Shown: piece after piece, positions 8,197-17,112 of the stretch
How positions within the stretch are numbered: the stretch's first letter is position 1
Layout of the letters: each line of letters opens with the position of its first letter
Position numbers and translations under genes: made by a program
Notes under the pieces: model-generated
Seen by the model: the letters and a program-made list of their open reading frames with translations, nothing else
Database searches by the model: none
Told to the model about the DNA's origin: nothing
From: Myxococcales bacterium
GTDB taxonomy: Bacteria > Myxococcota > Polyangia > Polyangiales > Polyangiaceae
Assembly: GCA_003151595.1 (NCBI GenBank)
Contig: PLXW01000016.1
Coordinates: 1-48,562 of the forward strand
Length of the DNA stretch: 48,562 nt
Direction of reading: 5' to 3'

Positions 8197-8829
8197 TCAC
8201 CCGGCCATCTTGGCGAGGTACGGCTTCGCGTCTTCCAGGACGCGAACGACCGACGGCCGCTCGGAGAGTCGGTTCCAGTACGCCGAGACACGCGGGCGCG
8301 AGGCGAAGGGGTGCAGGCGGCGCAGGTAGCCGAGCGGCGCGGCGGCGGCGCAGTCGGCCATCGAGAACGTGTCGCCCACGGCAAACGTGTTCTTCGCGAG
8401 ATGGTCGTCGAGGTACGCGTAGATCGTGTCGATCGTCTCGCGCGCCTTGGCGACCGCGGCCGCGTCGCGATGCGCTTCGGGCTTCAGCGAGTCGAAGAAG
8501 ATCGTGGCGCACGGGTTGTTCAAATAGAGATCGAACATCCGATCGTGAAAGCGCACACGTCGCCCCACGTCGGCGTCGGCCGGAATGAGCCGCGGCCCGC
8601 CGGGCACGCGCTGGTCCAGGTATTCGATGATGATCGACGACTCGGGAATGGTCCGGTCGGCATCGACGAGGAGCGGGATTTTCCCGAGCGGATAGATCTT
8701 CTTGTACGCAGCGAGCGCAGCCGGATCCATGGTCTGCACGACCTCGGGGGTGAACTTCGTCGCCTTCTCGTGGAAGGCGATGATGGTCTTCTGGGAGTAC
8801 GTCGAGAGCGGATGAAAATAGAGATGCAT
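8197..8829 (-). CDS. Glutathione S-transferase family protein
   Basis: A 210-residue GST with a thioredoxin-like N-terminal domain (1-~80) and an all-helical C-terminal domain. Signature segments are YFHPLSTYSQKTIIAFHEK, PLGKIPLLVDADRTIPESS (the cis-Pro and the Glu/Ser pair that contact glutathione), IIIEYLDQRVP and, in the helical domain, NTFAVGDTFSMADCAAAAPL (the N-capping box). The N-terminal Ser in STYSQK is a candidate catalytic residue. The family conjugates or isomerises electrophilic compounds. The substrate is unknown. A GGAGG lies 9 bases before the ATG at 8829. The position upstream of the DGPF and ECF42 genes suggests that this detoxification enzyme belongs to the same stress-response unit. 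Confidence 0.9.
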   Translation of the reverse strand: MHLYFHPLSTYSQKTIIAFHEKATKFTPEVVQTMDPAALAAYKKIYPLGKIPLLVDADRTIPESSIIIEYLDQRVPGGPRLIPADADVGRRVRFHDRMFDLYLNNPCATIFFDSLKPEAHRDAAAVAKARETIDTIYAYLDDHLAKNTFAVGDTFSMADCAAAAPLGYLRRLHPFASRPRVSAYWNRLSERPSVVRVLEDAKPYLAKMAG

Positions 8830-8857
8830 GGTGTTTGGCCTCCGTGTTCGCCATGAC

Positions 8858-8884
8858 GACGAACGGGTGGGACTGGGCCGGACA
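8858..8884 (-). promoter_or_regulatory. Possible ECF-type promoter for the GST-DGPF-sigma unit
   Basis: On the minus strand, TGTCCG (8884-8879) and CGTC (8861-8858) are separated by 17 bases and lie about 30 bases upstream of the GST ATG. As I recall it, published ECF42 promoters have TGTCGA at -35 and CGA/TC at -10, so this is a partial match (4 of 6 in the -35 box). It is a weak, untested assignment. Confidence 0.25.
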
Positions 8885-8898
8885 ATTTTCTTTCAGCC

Positions 8899-8973
8899 CG
8901 TCATTCTGAGCGCAGCGAAGAACCCCCGCTTTGCACGCGGGGGTCCTTCGTCGCTGCGCTCCTCAGGATGACG
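8899..8973. repeat. Palindromic dispersed repeat (REP/MITE-like), 75 bp
   Basis: The two ends are near-perfect inverted repeats: CGTCATTCTGAGCGCAGCGA at 8899-8918 against CGCTGCGCTCCTCAGGATGACG at the right end (8952-8973). A second internal stem CCCCCGC/GCGGGGG flanks TTTGCAC. It would fold into a long hairpin. It lies between the divergent GST and hydrolase genes. Sequences with this cgtcatcctgag...ctcaggatgacg form are widespread dispersed elements in GC-rich soil bacteria. No coding capacity. Confidence 0.8.
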
Positions 8974-8995
8974 AGGCGGGGTGTAGACTCCGATC

Positions 8996-9844
8996 GTGGC
9001 GACCCCGACATTTCTCCCTCCGCGCTCGCTCGCAAGTCGTTCGCTCTGGGAGGCCGCCGCGCGTCGCCTGTCGCGCGCCGGCCGCGAGACGAGCCCGCCC
9101 TTGTGGCGCGAGCCGCGGATGATCCTCGAGTGCGCGCGCCTGATGCGCGATCCGATCGCCAAGGGGATCGGCATCCCACACGGCGACGGGCGCCCCGTGT
9201 TTCTGATTCCGGGCTACTGGGCGGGTGACGGCTCGCTCGTTCCGCTCGCTCGCGCGCTCCGCAACGCGGGGTACCGCACGAAGGCCGCGGGCATTCGCCT
9301 CAACATCGGCTGCGCGAACGACATGCTCGCGCCGATCGAAGCGCGCCTCGAACGCCACGTCACGCGCTATGGCCGGAAGGCGCTCGTCCTCGGTCAGAGC
9401 CGCGGCGGCGCCTTCGCGCGCTTGCTCGCCGCGCGTCGCCCCGACCTCGTCGACGGCCTCATGACGCTCGGCACGCCGCTCCTCGATCCTCTCGCGGTCC
9501 ATCTCCTGGTGCTGCTTAACGTTGGTTTCGTCGGCACGCTGGGAACGCTGGGCCTCCCCGGCCTCCTCTCGATCAAGTGCACGCGCGACAACGCCTGCTG
9601 CGAGAGCGTTCGGCACGAGTACGAGTCTCCGCTCCCGGCGACCACGCCGTTCGTCTCCTTCTATTCGCGCTCCGACGGCATCGTCGACTGGCGCGCGTGC
9701 CTGGACCCCGAAGCGCGCCAGGTCGAGGTGGTCTCCAGCCACTGCGGCATGGCGTGGAACGCGGACGTGCTCCGCGCGATCGGCGTCGAGCTCGCGCGTG
9801 GCGCCGTCGATCCGAGAGCGTCGTCGGCTATCATCGCCGCGTGA
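8996..9844 (+). CDS. Alpha/beta hydrolase (lipase/esterase-like)
   Basis: A 282-residue predicted serine hydrolase. The core shows the first strand and oxyanion region [20 protein letters not shown], the nucleophile elbow [10 protein letters not shown] (GxSxG), a plausible acid in [11 protein letters not shown] and a plausible base in [10 protein letters not shown]. It resembles the PGAP1/triacylglycerol-lipase-like group, where an LxxxGY chain cuts esters. There is no clear signal peptide, so a cytosolic or loosely membrane-bound location is inferred. It begins with GTG at 8996, just after the dispersed repeat. Its stop overlaps the GTG start of the following DUF255 gene (GTGA), so the two are translationally coupled. 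The specific substrate is unknown. Confidence 0.85.
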   Translation: MATPTFLPPRSLASRSLWEAAARRLSRAGRETSPPLWREPRMILECARLMRDPIAKGIGIPHGDGRPVFLIPGYWAGDGSLVPLARALRNAGYRTKAAGIRLNIGCANDMLAPIEARLERHVTRYGRKALVLGQSRGGAFARLLAARRPDLVDGLMTLGTPLLDPLAVHLLVLLNVGFVGTLGTLGLPGLLSIKCTRDNACCESVRHEYESPLPATTPFVSFYSRSDGIVDWRACLDPEARQVEVVSSHCGMAWNADVLRAIGVELARGAVDPRASSAIIAA

Positions 9845-12042
9845 ACGCACGCACCCGCTTCCTCACCGTCCTCGCGATCGCCACGCTCTTCACCACGACG
9901 GCCTGCCACCGCCGTCACCGATCGCGCACCGCGCCGGCCGCGGGAGGCGCGACCACGTCGGTCGCTTCCACGGAGTCGATCGAGCTGATCCGCCGGAACG
10001 GCAACCACCTCGTGACGGCGGGCTCGCTCTACTTGCAGATGCACGCGCACAACCCGGTGAACTGGTACCCGTGGTCGAAGGAGGCGTTCGAGCGCGCGAA
10101 GAGCGAGAACAAACCGATCTTCCTCTCCATCGGTTACTCGTCCTGCCACTGGTGCCACGTCATGGAGACCGAGGTCTTCGAGAAGGACGACGTGGCCGCG
10201 TTGCTCAACGCGCACTTCGTCAGCATCAAGGTCGACCGCGAAGAGCGCCCCGACATCGACGCGGTCTACATGCAGGCGCTGACCCGCATGACCGGCAACG
10301 GCGGCTGGCCGATGACGCTGTTCCTCACGCCGTCGCTGAAGCCGTTCTTCGGCGCGTCGTACCTGCCGCGCGACCGGTTCCTCGCCATCGCGAAGAAGGC
10401 CTCGAGCGAGTTCGCCTCGGCGCGGAAGAGCATCGACACGAACGCCGACGAAGTGGCCGCGCGCATCGGGCGCGAAGATCGCGCGGCGAACGAGCCTCCG
10501 ATCGACGCCGACGAGATCCATCGCATCGCCAGCGCGTCGCTGCAGCGAATCGATCCGCAGTTCGGCGGCTTCCGCGGCGGCACGAAGTTCCCGACGCCGG
10601 TGCGCTGGGAGCTCCTCCTCCACGTCGCGCGCAAATGGGGCGACGCGCCGATCGCCGACGCCGTGCGCGCAACGCTAGACGCCATGGCCGCCGGCGGCAT
10701 TCGCGACGCCGTCGGCGGCGGCTTCCACCGCTACTCGACCGACGAGCGCTGGGAGACGCCGCACTTCGAGAAGATGCTCTACGACAACGCGCAGCTGGCG
10801 ACGCTCTACCTCGAGGCCGGCCTCGCCTTCAAAGAGCCGCGCTACATCGCCGTCGCCACCGACACGCTCGACTTCATCGTCCGCGAGATGCAGTCGCCCG
10901 ACGGGGGCTTCTACGCCAGCTTCGACGCCGACAGCGACGGGCGCGAAGGGGCGTACTACGTATGGACGCGCGACGAGCTCCTGGCGATCGCCGGCCCGAC
11001 CGACGGCCCCGTGCTCGCGCGGATCCTCGGCGTGAGCGGCGCGGGGACGTTCGACAAAGGCGCGTCGGCACCGAATCGAAAGACGTCCTTCGCCGACGTC
11101 GCCGCGGCCAGTGGTCGAACCGCCGCCGACGTCGAAGCGCTGTGGAAGACGATGCGCCCGAAGCTCGAAGAAGCGCGCGCCAAACGCCCGAAGCCGCGGC
11201 TCGACACGAAGGTGGTCACGGCGTGGAACGGCCTGGCGATCGAAGCGCTCGCGCGCGGCTTCGAAGCGACGGGCGACACGCGCTACCGCGACGCCGCCGA
11301 TTTCGCGGCCGACTTCATGTGGCGCGTTCATCAGCGCGCGCCATCGGCGTTCTTCCGCGCGTCGAACGACGGACACGCCGAGAGCGCCGGCGTCCTCGAG
11401 GACTACGCCTTCCTCGCGCGCGGCTTCGTCGCGCTGTCCGAAGCGGGGAACCGCCCCGAGCTGATCGGCCGCGCGGTGAAGCTCGTCGACAACGCCGACG
11501 CGCACTTCCACACGCCCGATCAGAGCGGCTGGTACTCCAACGAAGACGCCTCGACGCCGTTCCCGCGCACCGTCTCGCTCGACGACGCGGTCGAGCCCTC
11601 GGGCTCCTCGGTTCTTCTCTCCACGCGCCTCGCGCTGGCCGCGCTCACGTTGCGCGAAGACCTCACCCGCGCGGTCGACAGCGCGCTGGCCGCGCGATCG
11701 GCCGCGGTTCGTGCCAGCGGCATCGGCTCGGCCGGCTGGCTCGACGCGGCTCTTCTCCGCAGCGGTCCTTTCTATGATCTCGTCATCGCCGGAAACGCCG
11801 GCGGCGCGCTCGATCGCCTCGTGCAGGTCCGCAACACGCTGGGCCCGTCGTGGGTCGTCGGCACCCACGTCCCGGCCGAGGGCCCCGACCCTTCGTTCGA
11901 TCAGCTCGTCGCCGCGACGCACGGCAAGACCGCGCCGACCGGATCGGCGAAGGCGTACGTCTGCATCGCCGGAGCCTGCAAGTCGCCGACGAGCGATCCC
12001 GCGACCCTTCGCGAGCTCCTGCTCGACGGCTGGCGTTACTGA
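9841..12042 (+). CDS. DUF255 thioredoxin-domain protein (YyaL / SPATA20-like)
   Basis: A 733-residue protein with an N-terminal thioredoxin-like domain and a C-terminal (alpha/alpha)6-barrel like that of N-acyl-glucosamine epimerases. Signatures are [30 protein letters not shown] active site (seen as [16 protein letters not shown], Cys102 and Cys105), [16 protein letters not shown] and [11 protein letters not shown], then [20 protein letters not shown] and [16 protein letters not shown] in the barrel. The family's enzymatic role is not established. Starting at GTG 9841, the protein begins with a hydrophobic stretch ending in TTTAC (Cys around residue 22), so it may be a lipoprotein. Many family members lack such a leader. 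The frame is open further upstream only as a shadow of the hydrolase. It converges with the efflux gene 16 bases downstream. Confidence 0.92.
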   Translation: MNARTRFLTVLAIATLFTTTACHRRHRSRTAPAAGGATTSVASTESIELIRRNGNHLVTAGSLYLQMHAHNPVNWYPWSKEAFERAKSENKPIFLSIGYSSCHWCHVMETEVFEKDDVAALLNAHFVSIKVDREERPDIDAVYMQALTRMTGNGGWPMTLFLTPSLKPFFGASYLPRDRFLAIAKKASSEFASARKSIDTNADEVAARIGREDRAANEPPIDADEIHRIASASLQRIDPQFGGFRGGTKFPTPVRWELLLHVARKWGDAPIADAVRATLDAMAAGGIRDAVGGGFHRYSTDERWETPHFEKMLYDNAQLATLYLEAGLAFKEPRYIAVATDTLDFIVREMQSPDGGFYASFDADSDGREGAYYVWTRDELLAIAGPTDGPVLARILGVSGAGTFDKGASAPNRKTSFADVAAASGRTAADVEALWKTMRPKLEEARAKRPKPRLDTKVVTAWNGLAIEALARGFEATGDTRYRDAADFAADFMWRVHQRAPSAFFRASNDGHAESAGVLEDYAFLARGFVALSEAGNRPELIGRAVKLVDNADAHFHTPDQSGWYSNEDASTPFPRTVSLDDAVEPSGSSVLLSTRLALAALTLREDLTRAVDSALAARSAAVRASGIGSAGWLDAALLRSGPFYDLVIAGNAGGALDRLVQVRNTLGPSWVVGTHVPAEGPDPSFDQLVAATHGKTAPTGSAKAYVCIAGACKSPTSDPATLRELLLDGWRY

Positions 12043-12058
12043 CCAATCGCGCGCGCCT

Positions 12059-13597
12059 TCAGTGCGCGCCCTGCACGACGACGGCGGTGTCGGGCTTCTT
12101 CAAGAAGAACACGACCGCGATCGACGCCACGAACAGCACGGCCAGCGTGGTGAACCCTTCGTTGAACGCGCGCACCAGCGCCTGAAGATCGAGCCGCATC
12201 TGCATCGACGTCAGCGCCGCGCCCGCCGGATCCCACAGCCGCCCGAACGCCCCCTGCGCGTTGCGAAGCTGATCTTGCGCGACCGCGCTGTACGCATCGA
12301 CGTGCGGCGCGAGGTCCGAGGCATACTGCTTGCTCATGCGATCGAGGTGCGTGCTCATCCACGCCGTCCCGATCGATCCTCCGAGCTCGCGCGTCGCATT
12401 GAACAGCCCCGCGCCGTTCCCGCGCTGCGACGCCGGCAGGTCGGCGAGCGCCACCACGCTGAGCGGCACGAAGCACAAGCTGAGCGCCGCAGCGCGTACG
12501 AAGAGCGGCATCACCATCGTGTGCGTGTCCGCTTCGGGCGTGAGGTGCCCGTTCATCCACAGGCTCAAGAGAACGCCCGTGAGCCCGATGCCGATCATCT
12601 TCCGCGAATCGACCTTGCCGATGAGTCGCCCCACGATCGGCATGATGAGCAGCTGGATCCAGCTCCCCTTCAGGAACAGGAGCCCGATGTCGAGCGCCGA
12701 GTAGCGCATCACCGTCCCGCAGTAGAGCGAGAACAGGAACGACCCGCCGAAGAGCGCCGTGCCGATGAGGAAGTTCACGCCGGTCGACGCCGCGTAGCTC
12801 ATGTTCTTGAAGATGCGGAAGTCGACCACCGGGTTCGGCGTCTCCAGCTCGTGCACCACGAACGTGATGAGCGACGTCGCCGCGATCACCGCCAGCGCGA
12901 TGATCACCGAGCTGTCGAACCACCCGTCTCGGTTCCCTTCCTCGAGCACGTACTGAAGGCTCACCATCCCCACGGCCAGCAGCCCGATCCCGAACGTATC
13001 GATCGGCGCTTTCGACGCGACGAACGCCGGCTCGTCGATGTTCACGTACGCGATGTACGCGGCCAGCGCTCCGAGCGGCACGTTGATGTAGAAGATCCAG
13101 TGCCAGCTCGAGACGTCGATTAGGTATCCGCCGAGCGTCGGGCCGAGGAGCGGAGCGGTCATCGCCGCCATGCCGAAGAGCGCGCCGGCCATGCCTTGCT
13201 GTTCGCGCGGGTAGCGTGAAAACAAGATGTTCTGCGACGTGGGAATGATGGCTCCGCCGCCGAGCCCCTGAAGAATCCGGAACACGACGAGCGACGGCAG
13301 GTTCCATGCGAGCCCGCAGAGGGCGCTGGCGATCGTGAAGAGGACGATCGAGCCGGCGTAGTACTTCTTGATGCCCCACCGCTTCTGGAGAAACCCGGAG
13401 ATCGGGATCACCGTGATGTTCGCCATTGCGTACCCGGTCGAGACCCAGGCGATCTGATCGAGCGGCGTGCCGAAGCTGGCGCGGATATCGTTGAGCCCGA
13501 CGTTCACGATCGAGATGTCGAGCACGCTCATCAGCGACGCCACCATCGTGGCGACGGTGATCCAGAGCTTCGAGCCGCGAATCGAGGGGGCTTCCAT
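12059..13597 (-). CDS. EmrB/QacA-type MFS drug-efflux transporter (DHA2 family)
   Basis: An inner-membrane proton-drug antiporter of 512 residues with about 14 predicted transmembrane helices. Diagnostic parts are VASLMSVLDISIVNVGLNDI in TM1 (motif D1-like, with the conserved Asp), WVSTGYAMANITVIPISGFL, QKRWGIKKYY (motif A variant), RILQGLGGGAIIPTSQNILF (motif B/C) and GPTLGGYLIDVSSWHWIFYI with NVPLGA, which are hallmarks of EmrB. ATG at 13597. It follows the EmrA-like adaptor gene by 27 bases on the same strand. With that adaptor and a host outer-membrane channel it would export hydrophobic toxic compounds across both membranes. No TolC-type gene is in the cluster. Regulation by the divergent MarR gene is likely. 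Confidence 0.93.
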   Translation of the reverse strand: MEAPSIRGSKLWITVATMVASLMSVLDISIVNVGLNDIRASFGTPLDQIAWVSTGYAMANITVIPISGFLQKRWGIKKYYAGSIVLFTIASALCGLAWNLPSLVVFRILQGLGGGAIIPTSQNILFSRYPREQQGMAGALFGMAAMTAPLLGPTLGGYLIDVSSWHWIFYINVPLGALAAYIAYVNIDEPAFVASKAPIDTFGIGLLAVGMVSLQYVLEEGNRDGWFDSSVIIALAVIAATSLITFVVHELETPNPVVDFRIFKNMSYAASTGVNFLIGTALFGGSFLFSLYCGTVMRYSALDIGLLFLKGSWIQLLIMPIVGRLIGKVDSRKMIGIGLTGVLLSLWMNGHLTPEADTHTMVMPLFVRAAALSLCFVPLSVVALADLPASQRGNGAGLFNATRELGGSIGTAWMSTHLDRMSKQYASDLAPHVDAYSAVAQDQLRNAQGAFGRLWDPAGAALTSMQMRLDLQALVRAFNEGFTTLAVLFVASIAVVFFLKKPDTAVVVQGAH

Positions 13598-13624
13598 GTC
13601 AGCGTCCTTTCGCTCTGCGGTCGA

Positions 13625-14878
13625 TCACTGCGCGCGCGTATCGACGACGACGTCGGCGCTCATGCCGGGGCGAAGCGCGGCTTGCGGATCGCCGTCGAAG
13701 CGAATGAGCACGGGGATGCGCTGCACGACCTTGATGTAGTTCCCCGTCGCATTGTCCGGCGGCAGGAGCGCGAAGCGCGAGCCCGAGGCGCCCGCGATGC
13801 TGTCGACGTGCCCCGAAAAGCGCCGGCTGCCGTAGCTGTCGACCTGAACCTCGACGTGCTGGCCGGGACGCATGTCGCGCAGCTGGTCTTCCTTGAAGTC
13901 GGCGACGACCCACACGTCGTCGATCGGCACGACGGCGAGCAGCGCTCGTTCCGGCCCGACGAGCTGCCCGGCCTCCACCGTGCGCCGCGAGATCTCGCCG
14001 CGCCTCGGCGCGCGAATCTCCGTGTACGAGAGATTCAGCTCCGCGATCTCGCGCGCCGCGTCGCTCTGCTTCACGCGCGCTTCGGCGAGCATCACGGCCG
14101 CCTTCTGCGCCTCGAGCTGCTGCGGACCGGTGAGCGCCGCGTCGAGCTTCCCTTGCGCGAACACGATCCCGCCCGACGACCCGCGCGTCCCTGCGCGCGC
14201 CGCCTCCACGCGCGCCCTCGCCTGATCGACCGCCGCCTTCGCCGTGTCGTACGCCGTGTTCGCGTTGTCGACCTCGGCCTGCGCCACCGCCCCTTGATCC
14301 CGCAGCCCCTGCGCCCGCCCGCGATCGAGCTGCGCCTGCGCGAGCCGCGCTTTCGCCGCTTCGACGTCTGCTTCACCCTGCGCGATGGCCGCTTCCGACG
14401 ACGACAGCGACGCCGCCGCCTGCGTCAGTCCGCCCTTCGCCTGCCGTATGCCTGCCTCGATGTTCTTCTCCGTGAGCGCGAGCTGCGCGCGAGCGTTCGC
14501 CAGCTGCGCGTTCGCCGCCGCGAGATCGGCCCGCGCTCCGTCGACCTTCGCTTGCAGGTCCCCCTTGTCGAGCTCGACGAGGAGATCACCCTCCTGCACG
14601 ATCTGGTTGTCCTGCACGAGCACGCGCGAGACCTGCCCGCTGATCCGCGCCGACACGTTGACGATCCGCCCTTCGACCTGCGCGTCGTCGGTCCCTTCGC
14701 GCCCGATGCCGTGCGCATAGAACCCAGCGACGGCGACGGCGGCCGCGGTGATCAGCCCGCCCAGCACGTAGAGCGCCTTGGGGCGTTTGGCGGCGACGGG
14801 TCGCGCCGTGGTCTCGGTCCGGGAGTCGTCCAGGTCAGGCGTTCCAAGAAGCGTTTCGTGTTGTGCGGTAGCAGCCAT
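13625..14878 (-). CDS. EmrA/HlyD-type membrane fusion protein of the efflux pump
   Basis: A periplasmic adaptor of 417 residues. It has a short cytosolic N-terminus, a single membrane anchor (ALYVLGGLITAAAVAVAGFY, about residues 33-53), the biotinyl-lipoyl half-motif GRIVNVSARISGQVSRVLVQ with DNQIVQEGDLLVELD, a long Ala/Gln-rich coiled-coil hairpin (about 110-270) and the second half IRAPRRGEISRRTVEAGQLV followed by the beta-barrel (VVADFKEDQLRDMRPGQHVE). ATG 14878 is chosen because GAGG lies 5 bases before it. The open frame continues much further upstream (to 15457) but runs through the divergent MarR gene and is spurious there. First gene of the emrA-emrB-like operon. Confidence 0.92.
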   Translation of the reverse strand: MAATAQHETLLGTPDLDDSRTETTARPVAAKRPKALYVLGGLITAAAVAVAGFYAHGIGREGTDDAQVEGRIVNVSARISGQVSRVLVQDNQIVQEGDLLVELDKGDLQAKVDGARADLAAANAQLANARAQLALTEKNIEAGIRQAKGGLTQAAASLSSSEAAIAQGEADVEAAKARLAQAQLDRGRAQGLRDQGAVAQAEVDNANTAYDTAKAAVDQARARVEAARAGTRGSSGGIVFAQGKLDAALTGPQQLEAQKAAVMLAEARVKQSDAAREIAELNLSYTEIRAPRRGEISRRTVEAGQLVGPERALLAVVPIDDVWVVADFKEDQLRDMRPGQHVEVQVDSYGSRRFSGHVDSIAGASGSRFALLPPDNATGNYIKVVQRIPVLIRFDGDPQAALRPGMSADVVVDTRAQ

Positions 14879-14991
14879 GGGTTCCTCGACCGGCGCTTCT
14901 TCGCATCCGACGTGCCAGTCGCGATCGTCGGCGATCGCCGCGAGTTCTCGTCGCCCGCCCTGTCGGAAGCGCGACATCTGTCGCCATTTGA

Positions 14992-15003
14992 TTAGCTGCC
15001 TAA
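14992..15003. promoter_or_regulatory. Candidate MarR-family operator
   Basis: TTAG-CTGC-CTAA is a perfect 4-bp inverted repeat in the region between the divergent efflux operon and the MarR gene. TTAG/CTAA half-sites with a short spacer are frequent in EmrR/SlyA-like operators. It lies about 30 bases before the proposed MarR-gene -35 box. Predicted from position and symmetry only. Confidence 0.4.
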
Positions 15004-15022
15004 CGACAAGCGACGGACGACC

Positions 15023-15051
15023 TTGCGCCTGATGATGAGGCTCCGTACTAT
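15023..15051 (+). promoter_or_regulatory. Candidate sigma-70-type promoter of the MarR gene
   Basis: TTGCGC (15023-15028) and TACTAT (15046-15051) are separated by 17 bases. The expected start of transcription would be at about 15058, directly at the ATG 15059, implying a leaderless or nearly leaderless mRNA if that ATG is the true start. Confidence 0.4.
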
Positions 15052-15058
15052 TTCTGGC

Positions 15059-15574
15059 ATGCTTTCGCTCCGCGAGCTCCCCCGTGTCGAAGTCCTCGAA
15101 GCCGAGGCCAAGCGCTTCTCTACGCTCGACCCCTCGACGGTCCTCGCGTTCCTCAGCGTCCTCATCGTCGCGGCCGACGTCGAGCGCTCGGTCGACCCGC
15201 ACTTCGCGCGCTACGGACTCTCGCAGGGTCGCTTCGTCGTCTTGATGGCGCTCCGCCGTCGCCCTGAGCTCACGGCCACGCCGGCCGATCTCGCCGACCA
15301 CGCCGGCGTCACGCGCGCGACGATCACGGGTCTGCTCGACGCGCTCGAGAAAGAAGAGCTCGTGGAGCGCTCGCACCGCACCGACGATCGCCGGAGCCTC
15401 CACGTGCGCCTCACGAAGAAGGGAGTGAACCTCCTGGAGAAGATCCTCCCCGATCACTACGCGCGCATCGGCACGCTCATGGGCAAGCTCACGAAGTCCG
15501 AGAAGAAGCAGCTCGTCGCGCTCCTCGGAAAGATGCGCGAAGGGATCGCCGAAGGGGTCGCGAAGGACGGCTGA
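15059..15574 (+). CDS. MarR-family transcriptional regulator
   Basis: A winged-helix repressor of 171 residues, divergent from the EmrAB-like efflux operon. The DNA-binding part is seen in GLSQGRFVVLMALRRRPE, LTATPADLADHAGVTRATIT (recognition helix), GLLDALEKEELVERS and the wing with the conserved DxRS motif, RTDDRRSLHVRLTKKG. The N- and C-terminal helices form the dimerisation part. ATG 15059 (MLSLRELPRVEV) is preferred because the upstream in-frame TTG/ATG codons at 15023-15035 coincide with a probable promoter. The divergent layout with an efflux pump is typical of repressors released by the pump's substrates, so it probably controls the emrA-emrB-like operon and itself. Confidence 0.9.
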   Translation: MLSLRELPRVEVLEAEAKRFSTLDPSTVLAFLSVLIVAADVERSVDPHFARYGLSQGRFVVLMALRRRPELTATPADLADHAGVTRATITGLLDALEKEELVERSHRTDDRRSLHVRLTKKGVNLLEKILPDHYARIGTLMGKLTKSEKKQLVALLGKMREGIAEGVAKDG

Positions 15575-15621
15575 TCGAGCGATACGCGCCGCGCAGAGGA
15601 TATGGATATGATCGTCGCTTC

Positions 15622-17103
15622 GTGATCGCCCTCGCGCCGAACCGAGAGACTCACCTGCGCCTTCGAAGCCTCCTTCTCGTCGTCGCGCTCCTCTTCGTCT
15701 CGGCCTCCGCGCGCGCGCAGACCGAGCCCTCGGGTCACGACGACGACGCCTTCGACTTCATGAACGTGCTGGCCAAGCAGGGCCTGAAGGATCTGAAGGA
15801 CGAGCGCTGGAACGCCTACGGCCAATACACGTACATCTCCAGCACGAAGCTCGCGTTTGCCGCGCCGTACACCGACTTCCACGGCAGCACGAACTCGCTC
15901 CTCCCCACGAACGAGAACAGCTTCACGGGCACGCTCACGCTCTACCTCGGGCTAAAGCTCTGGGAGGGGGGCGAGGTGTATCTCGTCCCCGAGGTGATCG
16001 CCGAGCGACCGCTCTCTCACTTGGCAGGCCTCGGCGGCGTCATCCAGAACTTCGAGCTCCAGAAGACCGGTTCGGCGTCACCGTCGATCTACCGCTCGCG
16101 CCTCTACATACAGCAGACGATCCCCTTCGGCGGAGCGCGCGAAGAGAAGACGTCTGATCCCAGTCAGCTCGCCACCACGACCCAGAGCCGGCGCGTCGTG
16201 TACACGGTCGGCAATTTCAGCGCGCTCGATTTCCTCGACAAGAACACCTACTCCGGCGACCTCCGGAGGCAGTTCTTCAACATGGCCTTCATGACCTACG
16301 CGGCTTACGACTTCGCCGCCGATGCGCGTGGGTATGCCTGGGGCGGCGTCCAGGAGATCTACTACGACGATTGGGCTTTCCGGATCGCCCGCATCACCGC
16401 GCCGCGCGATCCGAACCAGCTGGAGATCGATCCGCGCATCTACAAATATTACGGCGACCAGATCGAGGTGCGGCGCACCTTCCACCTCTTCGGCCACGAG
16501 GGGACGGTTCGCGTGCTCGGTTACCGAAACCGCGAAAATATGGCTCGATTCGACGACGCCATCGCAGCCTTCACCGCCGACCCCACCAAGAACGCGACCA
16601 CGTGCACGGGCTTCAGCTACGGCTCGAAGAACGCGAGCGCGCCGGACCTGTGCTGGGCGCGAAAACCCAATATCAAGATGGGTATCGGCGTGAACATCGA
16701 GCAGAGCGTATCGGACGACGTGGGTCTGTTCTTTCGCGGCATGTACTCGGACGGCCATACCGAGGTCTATTCGTACACATCGACGGATCGATCGATCTCG
16801 ACCGGCGCTCTCGTCAAAGGAACGTTCTGGCATCGCGCCGCCGACACGATCGGCCTTGGGTACGCCCAAGGTTGGATCTCGAAGGAGCACGCCGCGTACC
16901 TGGCCATGGGCGGCGTCGATGGGTTCCTCGGCGACGGGAAGCTCAATCAGGCGTCGGAGCACGTGGCCGAGATCTTCTACAGCTTGAACGTCCACAGCTC
17001 GCTGTGGGTCTCGGGCGACTTCCAACACATCTGGAACCCCGGCTACAACGCCGACCGCGGGCCGGTGGAGATCTTCGGCCTGCGCATGCACGCCGAGTTC
17101 TGA
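15622..17103 (+). CDS. OprB-like carbohydrate-selective outer-membrane porin
   Basis: An outer-membrane beta-barrel protein of 493 residues with an N-terminal signal peptide (RLRSLLLVVALLFVSASARA, cleavage after about residue 32). Recurrent OprB features are the early NAYGQYTYISSTKLAFAAPY (strand 1), TLTLYLGLKLWEGGEVYLVP, the TVGNFSALDFLDKNTYSGD segment (the family's G(r/n)fs..D.FD.N.Ya.D loop), YAWGGVQEIYYDDWAFRIAR and a C-terminal NADRGPVEIFGLRMHAEF that ends in Phe as outer-membrane barrels do. It would allow diffusion of sugars or other small solutes. No transporter genes adjoin. Start is GTG 15622. ATG codons just upstream (15602, 15608) are out of frame. Two Cys near residue 330-345 may form a loop disulfide. 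Confidence 0.85.
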   Translation: MIALAPNRETHLRLRSLLLVVALLFVSASARAQTEPSGHDDDAFDFMNVLAKQGLKDLKDERWNAYGQYTYISSTKLAFAAPYTDFHGSTNSLLPTNENSFTGTLTLYLGLKLWEGGEVYLVPEVIAERPLSHLAGLGGVIQNFELQKTGSASPSIYRSRLYIQQTIPFGGAREEKTSDPSQLATTTQSRRVVYTVGNFSALDFLDKNTYSGDLRRQFFNMAFMTYAAYDFAADARGYAWGGVQEIYYDDWAFRIARITAPRDPNQLEIDPRIYKYYGDQIEVRRTFHLFGHEGTVRVLGYRNRENMARFDDAIAAFTADPTKNATTCTGFSYGSKNASAPDLCWARKPNIKMGIGVNIEQSVSDDVGLFFRGMYSDGHTEVYSYTSTDRSISTGALVKGTFWHRAADTIGLGYAQGWISKEHAAYLAMGGVDGFLGDGKLNQASEHVAEIFYSLNVHSSLWVSGDFQHIWNPGYNADRGPVEIFGLRMHAEF

Positions 17104-17112
17104 TCGCGCGCG

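Noticed and set aside
14879..15457. N-terminal extension of the EmrA-like protein
   Set aside because: The extension runs antisense through the MarR gene and lacks any adaptor-like feature. The adaptor has a well-placed ATG at 14878.
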